DNA of 64,000 nt from Lepisosteus oculatus (taxonomy: Eukaryota; Chordata; Actinopteri; Semionotiformes; Lepisosteidae). Numbering within the stretch: the first letter of the stretch is position 1; every line of letters begins with the position of its first letter. Under the pieces are notes generated by a model, which ran no database searches, was not told the origin of the DNA, and worked only from the letters and a program-made list of their open reading frames with translations. A program made the position numbers and the translations under genes. Positions 36,701 to 48,260 of the stretch are shown here, piece by piece. The DNA lies in assembly GCF_040954835.1 (NCBI RefSeq), contig NC_090707.1, positions 21,036,570-21,100,569 of the forward strand, read 5' to 3'.

Positions 36701-39700
36701 TTGAACTCATTATTGTTCAAAGTGAGTCAATCACAAAGAGTTTTATGAAATATAATATAGACTCAAAACATTCATAGCTCTGACAGCTTTACAGGAGCTT
36801 TTCTCCTTTTTGTAGCCTATTACATGTCTGTAGTCTTTCTTATTTTAACATGATATCTTTCCTGAGAAGCCTTTCTGCTGAATTTGTTGCCTGTGGTCTC
36901 TCTAGACCATGGGGACTTCCACTACCTCAGACAGATTTCACTGTTTCAGAACTACCTTTTCATTAGAATTTTGATCTTTTTAATAGGGAACAAAAATAGT
37001 GTACTATTACGATGCAGCCGAAAGAAACAATCACATTTCTCTGCATCGCTGAAATCTCCCCTTACCAGCATATGATTCCTCCACATCCTTCTAAACCACC
37101 ACCCTGCTCCATGGGACAATCTCTTCCCCTCCCCAAACTAAAGAGGACCCCAAAAATCATCAGAGTGGTATTCATGGATAAGCTCAGCAGTGCTTTACAG
37201 GCATCTGCTCCTGCTCCCCAGCCTCTGACAGTCCCCTCTCCAGCCCCCAGGACCAGCAATGGAAGGCTCCCAATTGACAACATCAAGAAAGGAAAGGGCC
37301 CACTCATACCAGAGGTGGGAATAAGAACATAATAAAGGATACACACAAGAGAAGGTCATTTTGCCCTTCTCGCTCATTCTGTAGTTAGTACGTAATTGAT
37401 CTGAGACTCTCTCCCAGCCATTTTTTGAAGGAAGCCATGCCACTGGCTTCCCCCACATAGCAGGGTAATTTGTTCCATGCTCTTACAACCCTTTGGGTAA
37501 AGAGGTGCCTCCTATTCTTGTTTTTAAAGCCTATCAATGTAGTCTCCACTTGTGTCCACTGGAACGTGGGGGGCTTTCAGCGCAGGGCAACCACCTTCTT
37601 GGGAGCAGTAACACCAGCCTGCCAAAGCTGTCTTGATGAATTATGTGATGACTCATCATTCGTTCAAAAGGGTCAGCAAAGATAAAAAAAAAACAAAAAA
37701 TGTTTTGTTGGGTCATCACTTGGGACTCATCAATGATGAGTCACCACGCAGCCAAGAGCAGCAGGAAAAGTTGAGTATTCCCATCACCCTGTCACCAGAA
37801 GCCAATGTGTGTAAGACCCATTAGAAATTATCTCCAAGGGGTACATATATTCTGTGAATAAACCGTCTGGTGAAAGGGCTTTCTTTGAACAGAATACAAA
37901 TTCTCCCAGGCAATGTCCCAGAAAAGTATTCATTTGCAAGAGGAATATACTGTAGATCTACCTTTAAACAAAACCACTCGGTCTTTCTCCTGCTGATGCA
38001 GCAAGGCAGAGGTACAAGAGTGATATGAGCTGCATGTGACGCAAACGTAGGTTTTAAAATATTAAGCAGTATGGTGTGTGTTCTTCTTACCATCCTTGTC
38101 ATAGTGGTTTCAGTAATGATGGTAAAATTCCATTTCTTCAGACTCATACAAAGTCTGCAGTACCATACCTACCATACAGTGGTAAATGAAATGAAAACAG
38201 TGTGGAAATACAACAACTAAAAAAAAATAGAGAGTTTCAGACATAATTAATAAATTCAGTCCCTTTTTTTGCATGTCGTTAATCACCTTTTTCTTTTGTG
38301 TCTGTTTTAATACATTAGCTACTGATTTACTGGGAACATATTTAATAGGATTCTGATATTAAGGAAAGAAACAAACCTTTATTCATAGTTATTCAACACA
38401 TTTCTAGTCAAAGCACTTTATTTTATAAACTGGGATAGGGCATATTAATTTAATTTAAACTGTTATGTATGTTTTAGGCAAACACACTTACGTATGAAAC
38501 TCACATGTGTATGTGAACATATAAAAGAAGAATTGCAGCTTTTGAAAAGAAGTAAATTTTTAATTTCCAAGATAATACCTGATGTAAGAGATGAGTTAAA
38601 TGAGTTCACTGGCTGTACAGTAAACAAAGTAGAATTCTCTTTGTGAAAATTATTTTCCAGATTTAAATTTCTATTATGCTTCTATTATTAGACTTGTACT
38701 GTATGTAGGCATGCATGTCTCACAATAGATGTTTAAAACTTTTCACCCATTGGAATGAAAAAAATCCTCTTTAAATAAGAGTACAATGGTACCATATCAT
38801 GATCAACTCTTAAACAACATAATCTTATTTTTTTTGCTGCTGTTCTATCGTGTTTTTGGTTATGTGGCACAACAGGACATTGCAGAGAAAAGGGTCTAAG
38901 CAAGTAAATTGACCAAACAAACAACTAAATGTGACCCAATCAGATACTGTTAATGAAATTGTAAGCCCTCATGAATTTAATTGATAATTGTAAATGATGG
39001 AAAATAAGCTGGCCTGTTTGGATGACAAGATATAGTTTTAGGGACAACATCATTAAAAGAGCCCCATCAATTCTGAAGGGAGGCTTCTGAGAGGAAGTGA
39101 ATGTTAATGCCTTTCTGGAAGTTTCCGGGGTAGATAAGCCATTTCACTTGTCCCTTCCGGGTGTTGTCCTGGCAGGAGCTGAAGGGGAAAGTGCTCCTGA
39201 AGGGCAAGAAGATGGGCGGCTTGGAGGACTGTGTCAACGGGACAGCGGAGGAGCCCTTCAATGGGGAAGTGAGCGACGAAGATGAGGCTGCTGACATCGA
39301 TGAAGAGCACCTACGCAATGACACCCTGCGCCGGAGAGGCAAGGTGAGGATGCAAATGGGGTTGGTGTTCTCAGAGCTGGTGGTCTTTTTTCCTGGTGTG
39401 GTTAAGGGTTTATGGACCTAAGAGTCTTTGTAAGAAGCTGACCCCCGCCGAGGAAGACAAGTTAAATAGCCTTCATCCATCAGTAAAACTTTCACAAATA
39501 TTCAGCACACATTACTTGTGTGACACATCTTTTAAATTGTTAAATGTAATTAATAGTTTCTTTTTTAAATTGATTTTATTAAATAATTAACCACTGTGTT
39601 ATGAGGTCAACAGATATACAGATGCAGACGATTTTTCCAAAAGTCAACATATCGCATTAATTTCAGAAAGCAAATGTATAGTTTTAACAATACTCAAGAT

Positions 39701-42700
39701 AAACACTGCTGCGTTAAAGTCTAAAACACTATTAGGAGCTACAAAATACACTATGTATGTTACGATTGGCAACAATTTATTCAAACCTTCATTCCTTTCT
39801 ACTGTTCTAACAACTTTCACTGTTAAAAAAACAGCATAAGATTATATGAGAAGAACCCAAGCCTGTCATTTAGCAACATACAATTCATATTGTTCGGAAA
39901 CAAAAACTTGATCAAAGCAAGGTAATCTATACTCAAGATCCCGACATGAAGTGATTTATTACCAAATCCATCACATTTGCCAATCAAACTTAATTGAATA
40001 TGTGGTTTATTTGTAGTTATACGCAACTAATTAAAAAATACAGACTGAACTGATTTCTAAATTTTACCCAGGCTTTATTCTTTACTTTCTACAACTGTGC
40101 TCATTTTCACTCTGTCACCCCACTGGGTGGAGCCATAGCACTGTTAAGTTCCATTCCAAAAAAAGACCATTTGCATTGCAGTCTGATTGTCAGATTCTCA
40201 TCATTAACATCATTTGTTTCTCTCCATTCATCCATAAAGGCTGCCTTTTATACTGCACAGAAACATATAGATCTGTCAAGATTAGCTGTTAACAGAAAAC
40301 AAAAAGGCAAGAATTTCAACAGGTGATCACTGACAAATTTAATTCTTTTGCTTAAGGTAGCAAAACATCGAGTGAAAACAGTTCCAGATGTCATAGTGTT
40401 TTGCACAGATAATAAGGTGCACTTCAAAAATCATCATTATCAGCATGATTAGAAAATTATGGATAATAATTGCGATGAAGGGTGGCACACTGGTGCAGTG
40501 GCTTCACTCCCAGTGCTGGGTTTCAGGTCATGCTGTCTGCATGGAGTTTGTGTGTTCTCTCCTTGTTCACAGGTGTTTCCTCCCATAACATATCACGTTA
40601 TATCATACTGGCATGTTAATTGGCTTCTGGGAAAATTGCCTTGGTGTGTTTGTGTGCACGTTTGTGGCTGTGAGGACAGGAGTCCCATCCAGGGTGTCTC
40701 CTGCCTTGTGTCTGTTGCTTGCTGGGATAAGGTCCAGCTCCCATTGGACCCACTATAAGATAAAGTGGTTAAAAAAGGTTCGATGGATAATAATGAAGGT
40801 AACTAATAGGCAGAGCAATCATTCTTTCTTATAAGTTTGTTTTTTTTTCTACTGCTTATTCATTGTGTATTATAGGATAAACCAACGTAGATAGGATATG
40901 TGAACGTTTTGAATTCACTAGCAGACCTTATTTTGAAGTGCTACCGTCTGTCCTTATTTACCCCAAGAAATAAGATGGCCATCTTCAGTGGACCAGGTAA
41001 TGAGTCCTGATTCTGTTACAGTCCAAGGGCAGAGTTCCTTCTCTAGAATCGAACACAGAGGTCCACCACACTGTTGGAATTGAATTACATAAAACTTAAA
41101 CATTCCTCATCAAAGATACATGCATCAGGTTGGGACTAGACTTTGTCTGCCTTGAAACCAGTATCTCCTTCCAGCATTACATAAACAGAATGAGGTTAGG
41201 GAAAGCTAATCACATTATACTCTGGGGCTGAAGTTTTCCCATTACTGTACCACAGGGCATAGAGACAGAGAGAGAGATGGTCTTCAGTGGACACTTAATT
41301 CCTTGGTGCTCAAACTGCTGAGATTGCAGTGAAGTTAAACTAGAGATTATCTTCTTGTTTGACTAATGCAAGGATACACACTAAAAAACTGTCGAAAAAT
41401 CAGAATAAAATGCAACACATACATTATACACTAGACTAGAGTGATAACATCCATTTATCCATTTACTAGTGGCTTTATCCAGTACAGTGTTGCAGGGGAG
41501 CCTGACCCTATACCAGTAAGCAAACTGCAATAGGCAGGATACAATCTGGGTAGATCACCAGTCCATAACCGGTAATCACTGGTTAACAGTTTCTGGTTAA
41601 ATTTCTGGACCATATTATTGTTTATGATGGCTGAGTTTTGTAAATATACCAGTAAATATAACATCATGGCCAGTTTAACTCCAGATAATTTGTTTTCTGA
41701 AAATGGGAAATTATTTTTGTAAGATAATACCGATTGCATTCTAAATATATATTGTATTATATGTGAAAAGCAATACATTTGTATAATATTGTACTACAGT
41801 CTTCACCCAAAGTTCATAATAAATCCTAATTTTAAACTGTCATAAGATCAAATATAGTACAGTATGTACCATATTTTTTAAGTGATTGCTAGTACTGACC
41901 AGAAAAGGGATTTAGATTACTACTGTTTCTTGTATCGTAAGAATACGTCAAACAAAAAAATAATCTTGGACCATATCCTCTAAAGTAGGGGTTCCAATCC
42001 TGGTCCAGAAGACTGACACTACACTTATTCATCATACATAATGCGATCTCCTTTAAGACTAGACTGAAAGGATTAGTGTTCAGCAAGCTGCTGAGAATTG
42101 CCTTGGAGTGACTGACAGGTCTGTAGGAATCTGTCAGCCTACAGACAGAAGGTAGGTGTCCCTGTCTGTTTGGGTTCAGGCACGGATTAACTTTCACATA
42201 AGGACAGGTGTCTCCTGGATGCCCTGTTGGCATTGCTAATTAGTCTGGATTGATGCCCACAGCTCAGCGTACTCACCAGAACAACTTACAGCCTGGGTTA
42301 CTGGATTTTAAGAGGCTGCAGTGATTTCCACTGCCTCAGTGTGTAAACATGAACCTTTGTATAACAATGAATAATTTGCTTTGTCAATGCCCATGCATTG
42401 CAAATAAAGCAATGCAATTTCCTTCCATCTGTCCATATACTGTTGGAAAAAAACACGCAACACCTCCTCCTCCACACTCTGGCCCTCCTGTCTGCGTGGA
42501 ACAGGCTGAAGAGTGACTCATCCGTGAAGAGGACCTGATTCCACTGCTGACAAGTCCATCGCAGCCTCTGTCTGGAACCAAGCCAGTCGGGTGTGACATC
42601 TAGGAGGTGTGAGCAGAGGGTCTCTGACAGGTCGCCTTACTCTAAGGCCAGAAGCATGGAGCCTCACTGTCCTGTCACTGATGTCAGCATTGTGTCTGCG

Positions 42701-45700
42701 GGCAGTTTGAGAAGCAGTGCGGGTGGCAGATCTGAAACGATCTCTCAGATGGACCAGTCTGATGTGTCTGTCCTCCTCTGGTGTGGTCACTCGAGGGCGA
42801 ATGGATCTTAGACGGTCATCTGCCCTGCTGTTTTGCTGAAACATTCTCTGCAGTCTGGACACAGTGGAGTGGCTTACTCCATAGTGTCTGGTAACGGTGG
42901 CACATGACATACCTGCCTGCAGCATTTTGGAATGCACAAAAAACTGACTAAGTGTGGCCTTTTTCTTGCAGTGACCTAAGCTTTGAATTTGGGCCTTTTT
43001 TAATGTGACCTGATCAGGCATTGCTCCACCTGGACCTCATTGGGTAAAAGTGCACCTAACGAGCTTTCGTGTGATTGGCAAGTTGCGATGCCTCACTGCA
43101 CAAGCTTTTTTTTTTGTTTTTGGACTGTGGAAGGAAACACAGATGACCATGGGAAGAACATACAAGCTCGATACAGATGGATGTGAACCCAGGCCCCCAA
43201 TGCTACAAGGCAGCAGTGTTGACTACTGACCCACCATGTCCCCGTAACAATAAAGCAAAATGTTCAAATGCTGAAAAAGTGAAACAATGAGGCCTAGTGG
43301 TTTTGCTTCCTTGTGCAAAACTGTGTTCAAATTAAGCAGTGCTCCCTTCTTCAGTTCTTAAACAATATCAGACAGTTCCACTATCATTGAAGTGAATATC
43401 TAGTGTTTTACCTGCTGTTTACTGACCACTGTCCTAGCGGTAGCTATGGTGAAGGGTGGTAGTCTAGAACAAGCTACCCAGCCATGTTGTTGGATCACTT
43501 GGCTACTTGCAACCCAATGAGCACGACGGGCCACATGTTTTCCTCTTGTTTGTAACCTCTCTTTTGTTTTTATGCTCCCATTTCTCCTCTGTAGAAATCA
43601 AAACAGCATCTGTCCAAAGAGCTCTCAGACTGTGTGGTGTACTGCAAGAGTGTGCATTTCAGCAGCTTCAAACACTCGCGCGCTCATGCCAAGTTCTACG
43701 AAATCTCATCCTTCACTGAGTCCAAGGCACGCAAGCACATCAGGGAGACGGGTGAGCAAACAAACCGAAGCACGTCATGACACAATTCACAACAACGTAT
43801 CCGGGTGCGATAAGCTTCTCGTGATCCACATTCCTTGGCGCTGTCCGGGATGTTGACAGCATTTAGAAAAGATCAAATCAGCCTGCTCCTCTCTGAGGAA
43901 GCATAACAGACTTTGTGTTTTTCTTCTGATCATTAGGAGCCGACTTTGTGCGTCATAACACCAGACAGCTAACACGGGTTTACCCTAGTGGCCTGAGAAC
44001 AGACTCCTCCAACTTCAATCCACAAGAGATGTGGAATGTGGGTTGCCAAATAGGTAAAGGATGGGCGAACGGAAAATCAAAGAAAATTCTTTATGTGCAG
44101 TGAAGGGAGGCCAGGAAACAGAAGGCTTGAAAAGCAACAGACAAAAGTTCTGAAAGATGGTAGAATGACAATGCACTAAGACTGAAGGTTTGTTGTAAAA
44201 GGATCCACAGATTATAATTGAATAAAGTGAGGGCACATTCAGTTATCTCCACTAAGGTTCTTAAAATGTTGGAAAGCATTCTTTTAAAACATAATTTTGT
44301 CCTGTATGTTGCTCCATTGTATTTCACTCATTTTAAAGTTTTGTCATATATGTCTGTACAGTGCAAAAACGGTACTAGGAACAGTAACTGGTGCCAATGG
44401 AAGTGCTGGAAGAGGCGGAATGTAAAGGAAAGATGCATAAATAAAATCAACTACAGCTGAAAAGCTCAGGAGTGATTGAGGTTGAGGAGGTGGGCAGCTG
44501 TGTCATTGTACTCTGTATTTTTTTCTATTTCAGTCGCACTGAATTTCCAGACAGCAGGAGTGGAAATGGACCTCAATGATGGACTCTTTAGCCAGAATGG
44601 CCACTGTGGGTTTGTTTTAAAGCCCAAGTTCATGAGAAGCAGTGAGAGTAGGTTTGACCCAGAGAACCCTCAAGACAGAGAGGATTACCGGCCCTTTCGA
44701 CTCTCCATACAGGTACCAACACACAGTTTAGTGCTCATGTGCTAGTGGAGACATTCTGAAAAGAGGTGCTATAATGAAGACACTTCAACAGCAGCAGGAT
44801 GTTTCAACTTTCCATATCATGGTTACATAGCTTGAATCTCACTTTTTCTATTGTTCTCTGGGCACTTTTCAGGTAATCAGTGGGCAACAGCTTCCGAAGG
44901 TGAACATCAAAGAGGGGTCCATTGTGGACCCACTAGTGAGAGTGGAAATCCATGGTGTACCTTTGGATCAGGCCAAGCAGGAGACCAAATACATTGAAAA
45001 CAATGGTGAGGACTGTATTCACAGTCCGTATAACACTTCATCTAATGCCCTTACAAGCATATTGTCTGCTACTTATTTAGATTTTTTTATTAATTATTGT
45101 CCTTTTGCATGTATGAAAACAGCTTATGTGAATGAACTTGCTCAGTGATTTGATATTTAGTTGTAGCTCTATGTGAGAAGTTGTGAAGTTCTTAGATCAG
45201 CATTTTTCTTCCCAAATATCTCTCCCCAGGGTTTAATCCAGTGTGGAATGAGACCCTACAGTTCCTCATTCATGTCCCAGAGATGGCGCTCGTGCGCTTT
45301 GTCGTGGAGGATTATGACAAGACATCCAGGAACGACTTTGTTGGCCAGTACACATTGCCGTTCATGTGCATCCAGCAAGGTGAGGGGAGTGGAACTTCTT
45401 ATTTCCTCTCATTGGAAAATTAACTAAACCCTCTTAGTTCCTTAAGGCTGGAACTCCTCAAAACATTTCTTTTACCCATTGACGTTTACACGTTTTCTTC
45501 ACGAGTGAGTGTCACTAAATTGCAAGACATCTGTATCAAAGCTGCAGATACTTTCTTGGAGTGGAAGATGGCACAGACGGGACTATACAGGTGACTGCCC
45601 AAAAAAGAAACACCAACATTAGGTGTCTCAATGCCAGAAGAGCTTCTTGGCATAGATTCTAAAATGTCTGGATCTCTACTGGAGGGACATGACACCATTC

Positions 45701-46774
45701 CTCCACAAGAAATTCCATGTTTTTTTATGTTGGTGGAAAACGCTATCTCAGGCGCCATTTCAGAATCTCACATAGGTGTTCAATTGGGTTGAGATCTGGC
45801 GACTGGGACAGCCATGGTATATGGTTTACTTTGCTCTCATGCTCATCAAACCATCCAGTGACCACTCATGCCTTCACTGGGAAACAACCACTCAAGCCTG
45901 TAGGCTCCATACACGCATGTGTTGAGAACAGGGTAAAAGATCATTCATCTGACCACATGACTTTATTCCACTGCTTAGTAGACCACTGCCTGTGTTCTTT
46001 GCACCACATAACTTGCAAAAGTGCATTTTTAGGTGTAAGTAGGGGATTTTGCAATGCAACCCAACCATAGTATCCCTTTCTGTGACGTTCTTGAGGGACT
46101 GTACTTGATGAAACTGTCTGCTCATGCCTTACAGATTGACATTTGCAAGCCAAATGATTCAGTTAGTCTGTTTGTTGACCATTGTCTATGATGTCTTTCC
46201 CTCAGACTTATATGCCAGTAATTACCTTGGTCATTGTTCCACATGAAACATAAGCGAGTCCAACAGTCTTCACTGAAGCTCTTGCCAAATGTGCCCCAAC
46301 AAATCACGACTCCCTCAAAGTCACCTGAGATCTGTTCTTTCAGCCAGAGTAGCCAAAATAATGGGCAACTGGGTCTGCCCATAATTATTTTATATGTCCC
46401 TTAGCGTGATGGGAAGTTAATTGCTTTAATTAATTTAGGAACCACATCAGTGTGGAAGCATCTTCTTTCAACATACTTTGTAACCCTTATTTACTTATGT
46501 GTTTCATTTAGTTTGGCACTTAGCTGTAGTTCCCATGATGTTTCCCTTTTGACAACTTGTAGGAATGGTTTGCTTGGGAGAACAAGATGTTAAAGTTACC
46601 TTTACCTTGCAGATGTATTCCTCAAAATCTATGGACCTTTGATTTTGATGCATATCTAATTTTGTTTTAATGGTGTTTGCAGGATACCGCCACATCCACC
46701 TCTTGTCTAAAGATGGAACCAGCATTCCTCCCTCCTCACTTTTTGTGCACATCCAGATTACGGACACTGAATAA
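29943..46774 (+). CDS. plcd4: 1-phosphatidylinositol 4,5-bisphosphate phosphodiesterase delta-4
   Basis: Fourteen coding exons: 29943-30101, 30543-30771, 31027-31156, 31524-31755, 31990-32191, 35449-35593, 36137-36289, 39176-39343, 43595-43751, 43937-44053, 44534-44712, 44873-45005, 45230-45379 and 46683-46774. Every junction phase agrees. They encode 747 residues plus whatever the first exon adds; mammalian PLCD4 has 762. The enzyme cleaves PIP2 to IP3 and diacylglycerol in a calcium-dependent way at membranes. Domain order is PH, EF-hands, X box, acidic linker, Y box, C2. The assignment to delta-4 rests on the C2 sequence ('[10 protein letters not shown]', '[10 protein letters not shown]', '[12 protein letters not shown]') and on its place between CNOT9 and ZNF142. 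The X-Y linker resembles that of PLCD1 and PLCD3 more than human PLCD4. The start is unresolved: an in-frame ATG at 29972 gives 738 residues, but conserved-looking codons precede it. Confidence 0.93.
30860..30937 (-). repeat. SINE-like fragment inside a short PLCD4 intron
   Basis: 'tttatccatccttcttcgag', 'gtaggagctggagcctatcc' and 'gggcacaaggcaggataaag' match the inverted 3' half of the common SINE-like family. The fragment lies in the 255-bp intron between the PH and EF-hand exons. Confidence 0.6.
31027..31755 (+). CDS. plcd4: PLCD4 EF-hand exons
   Basis: Two exons (31027-31156, 31524-31755) encode the EF-hand region. The first loop, '[12 protein letters not shown]', has acidic or polar residues at positions 1, 3, 5 and 12 and glycine at 6, so it should bind calcium. 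The second, '[12 protein letters not shown]', also fits the pattern. The rest of the exon ('[20 protein letters not shown]') forms the degenerate second pair, ending in 'ERYEPSET' before the catalytic domain. Confidence 0.9.
31990..36289 (+). CDS. plcd4: PLCD4 catalytic X-box exons
   Basis: Three exons (31990-32191, 35449-35593, 36137-36289) encode the X half of the TIM barrel. '[16 protein letters not shown]' carries the first catalytic histidine, and '[20 protein letters not shown]' carries the calcium-binding acidic residues and the second catalytic histidine. '[16 protein letters not shown]' supplies a further calcium ligand. All expected catalytic residues are present, so the enzyme looks active. 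The 3.3-kb intron between the first two exons is full of SINE-like repeats. Confidence 0.92.
32519..32838 (+). repeat. tRNA-headed SINE-like repeat
   Basis: Starts 'gtggcgtggtggcacagtag' and contains 'acagtccaaagacctacag', 'ttggcttctggaaaattggc', 'cctgtgatggactggtgtcc' and 'actcccctgtgaccctggac'. It lies in sense orientation in a PLCD4 intron. Confidence 0.82.
33685..33755 (+). repeat. Short minisatellite-like array
   Basis: Imperfect copies of 'gactcctgactccag' and 'gacccctgactccca' occur head to tail over about 70 bp. Variants suggest slippage and drift. Confidence 0.65.
33836..34160 (+). repeat. tRNA-headed SINE-like repeat
   Basis: Begins 'ataggcacagtggcgcagcg-gttagg', a good A-box-like head. 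It carries 'ggtgctatctgtgtggagtt', 'cagtccaaagacatactggc' and 'ctgtgatggagtggtgcccc'. The 3' end is 'gaagtggttagaatatgaat'. Confidence 0.82.
36290..39175. other. PLCD4 intron between X-box and linker exons
   Basis: AT-rich intron containing the dispersed repeat at 37325-37560. Two minus-strand frames ending near 37821 and 38733 share a loosely similar C-terminus, but no domain is recognisable. Confidence 0.55.
37325..37560 (+). repeat. AAGAACATAA-type interspersed repeat
   Basis: 'aagaacataataaaggatac' is followed by 'gaaggtcattttgcccttct', 'tctgagactctctcccagcc', 'ttgttccatgctcttacaac', 'ggtaaagaggtgcctcctat' and 'ctccacttgtgtcc'. This is a common retroelement-derived repeat in non-teleost fish; I do not assign a formal family name. 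Confidence 0.65.
39176..39343 (+). CDS. plcd4: PLCD4 X-Y linker exon
   Basis: This 56-codon exon links the X and Y halves. After '[19 protein letters not shown]' it becomes strongly acidic ('[19 protein letters not shown]'). In PLC enzymes this linker is disordered and helps autoinhibit the active site by charge repulsion from the membrane. The sequence fits fish delta enzymes better than the longer Glu-rich linker of human PLCD4. Confidence 0.88.
40480..40796 (+). repeat. tRNA-headed SINE-like repeat
   Basis: Begins 'gggtggcacactggtgcagt' and continues with 'ttggcttctgggaaaattgc', 'gagtcccatccagggtgtc'-type sequence and 'ctgccttgtgtctgttgctt'. The 3' end is 'taaagtggttaaaaaaggtt'. Confidence 0.8.
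41446..41590 (-). repeat. SINE-like 3' fragment, inverted
   Basis: 'catccatttatccatttact', 'gcaggggagcctgaccctat' and 'gatcaccagtccataa' match the inverted 3' half of the common SINE-like family. Confidence 0.6.
42425..43021 (-). pseudogene. Decayed Tc1-like DNA transposase
   Basis: A minus-strand frame (43021-42518) encodes the N-terminal helix-turn-helix part of a Tc1-like transposase: '[16 protein letters not shown]', '[18 protein letters not shown]' and '[15 protein letters not shown]'. Just after this the frame shifts; the expected continuation ('[17 protein letters not shown]', the first catalytic Asp) is found in another frame. The element then ends early ('WTDGRK' is reached soon after 'RARVWRR'), so the middle and C-terminal catalytic acids are missing. 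It is inactive and sits in a PLCD4 intron. Confidence 0.85.
43118..43243 (-). repeat. SINE-like fragment, inverted
   Basis: 'tttggactgtggaaggaaac', 'agaacatacaagctcgatac' and 'ccaatgctacaaggcagcag' are the inverted 5' half of the common SINE-like family, next to the Tc1 remnant. Confidence 0.7.
43595..44712 (+). CDS. plcd4: PLCD4 catalytic Y-box exons
   Basis: Three exons (43595-43751, 43937-44053, 44534-44712) encode the Y half of the barrel. Family motifs are '[14 protein letters not shown]', '[14 protein letters not shown]', '[20 protein letters not shown]', '[20 protein letters not shown]' and '[10 protein letters not shown]'. The '[15 protein letters not shown]' stretch includes the substrate-binding Ser and Arg residues. 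Nothing is missing relative to active delta enzymes. Confidence 0.92.
44873..46774 (+). CDS. plcd4: PLCD4 C2 domain exons and stop
   Basis: Three exons (44873-45005, 45230-45379, 46683-46774) encode the C2 domain, a calcium-dependent membrane-binding beta sandwich. '[10 protein letters not shown]' is its first strand, '[13 protein letters not shown]' and '[20 protein letters not shown]' carry the loop aspartates, and '[20 protein letters not shown]' precedes the end. The stop is TAA at 46772-46774. The final intron (45380-46682) hosts a Tc1-like remnant. Confidence 0.92.
45590..46390 (-). pseudogene. Decayed Tc1-like transposon in the last PLCD4 intron
   Basis: Minus-strand pieces in different frames are unmistakably a Tc1-like transposase. 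'[20 protein letters not shown]' and '[14 protein letters not shown]' (46153-45941) include the first catalytic Asp, and '[18 protein letters not shown]' (about 45810-45755) is the C-terminal DDE block. Stops and frameshifts separate them. Boundaries are approximate. Confidence 0.85.
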
Positions 46775-48260
46775 CTTGGATGAACTTCAGCACTTTAGTT
46801 GCAGACAACTGCACAGCCTCCTCCAACCTTCTCACAAATATTGACGTTGGACTTGCAAGAGACAGCTTCCTAATCACTGTTTACAGCAGAGCTGTGCTGT
46901 ACCAAACTACAGAATATATAAACATAGATTTATATATTTTTATTACTTTCGAATCAAAGCATGATACAAAAACACTGGTTTTTCATAATTGAAAAAATAT
47001 CCATAACAAAACATCATGAAAATACATGACCTCTCAGTCACGTTGGAGTCACTGAATTCTGAAATTAACTGAAGCATAAAGAGATTACCTCATCTGTGGA
47101 TAATTGAAGAAAAGATGGATTTGTAAATTAAAAGTACTTCTAAGGGACTGCATATCTGGATAAGCTTATGTCCCCACGACGAGCTGGAAATATCCATCCT
47201 GCATTTACACTTCACCAACTAGCAGGCAACTACAAAGGTACTGCACTTTGATTTTGAAACTTCTTTTGCCAGAGGTATTTGAAAACAAATGTGTGATCTT
47301 TTAACACCCATGCAGACTGAAGATAAAATACTTTCATATCTTCATGAAGTAGTTTCACTTAAAACTGTAAAACTGCTAAAACAGAGTTAGGAGTAAAAAA
47401 CGATTAGTAGGCCAAGGATTGTATTAAAAATTAACACACGTTTTGTGGTAACCTAAAAGCTAATAGCTTTACATGCATACTGCTTTCCTTTTTAGTAGTG
47501 ATGGTAGAACAATAAAATCAGAAGCTGTATTATATGAGTGCAAAATACATAACTATTTGAACAAAAGGTGGCTGAATAAAACATTATAGTTTGAATTAAA
47601 TAGCTCACATCATAAAATAATCCATCATTCTTTGAATTTAACATTTAAATAACCTATTGTAAACCCTAGTATCCTAGTTAATCTGCAATTTGCATTGTAT
47701 TACCTCATAAACTCACCAAACCCATGAAATGCAAGCTGCAGATACCAAAAACTCGAGTTAAGCTTCTCTATAGTATCTACGTACACATAGGCTGCAATTG
47801 TGAAGTAATAAATCCCTCTTATTATATTCAGTCTGCATATATCAGTTAATATACACACTGCATATAGATAGAAAACATGTACAATCATATCAAAACCAAA
47901 TCCTTTTCTTGCAAAATGTGTCAGAATTAGCAGGATTAGTATAATTAAATAAAAACTGGCAACTGCAACCTGCCTTAATACACAATTGTTTTTATTCAAA
48001 GTATTTTTTCGTTCAAAAAAACAACAACAAAGGTTTTCTTACTGTATAGGTTGTTTTGTAACAAAATGTAGTTTTTGCTGCTGTTGGTATTCATATATTT
48101 TTATACTTTTATTTGCTTTGTTGAATATAAATTATTGCTTATTGTATTTTAATAAGTGATCTATATTTCTTTTTTTACAGCAGTTGTTTTAGAAAGGTAA
48201 CTTTAATTTTGTTTGCCTGTAAATGTATACTTACATATGCCATGTCCACCTGCAAATAAA
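46775..48260 (+). other. plcd4: Probable PLCD4 3' UTR
   Basis: AT-rich sequence after the stop, with AATAAA signals at 47575-47580 and elsewhere. The actual end is not determined. No coding signal was found. Confidence 0.4.

Larger units (their letters stand above)
39344..43594. other. PLCD4 intron between linker and Y-box exons
   Basis: This 4.25-kb intron is a repeat trap. It holds a SINE-like copy at 40480-40796, an inverted fragment at 41446-41590, a dispersed fragment near 41985, a decayed Tc1-like transposase at 42425-43021 and an inverted SINE piece at 43118-43243. Confidence 0.7.

Noticed and set aside
37821..38924. Two minus-strand frames with similar ends ('VPLGDNF', 'IPMGEKF')
   Set aside because: The similarity covers only a few residues; nucleotide similarity is weak and no element could be identified.
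21714..40800. tRNA genes at the 'ggtggcacggtggtgcagtgg' heads
   Set aside because: These heads belong to a dispersed SINE-like family with a common body and tail; no cloverleaf or anticodon stem could be built.
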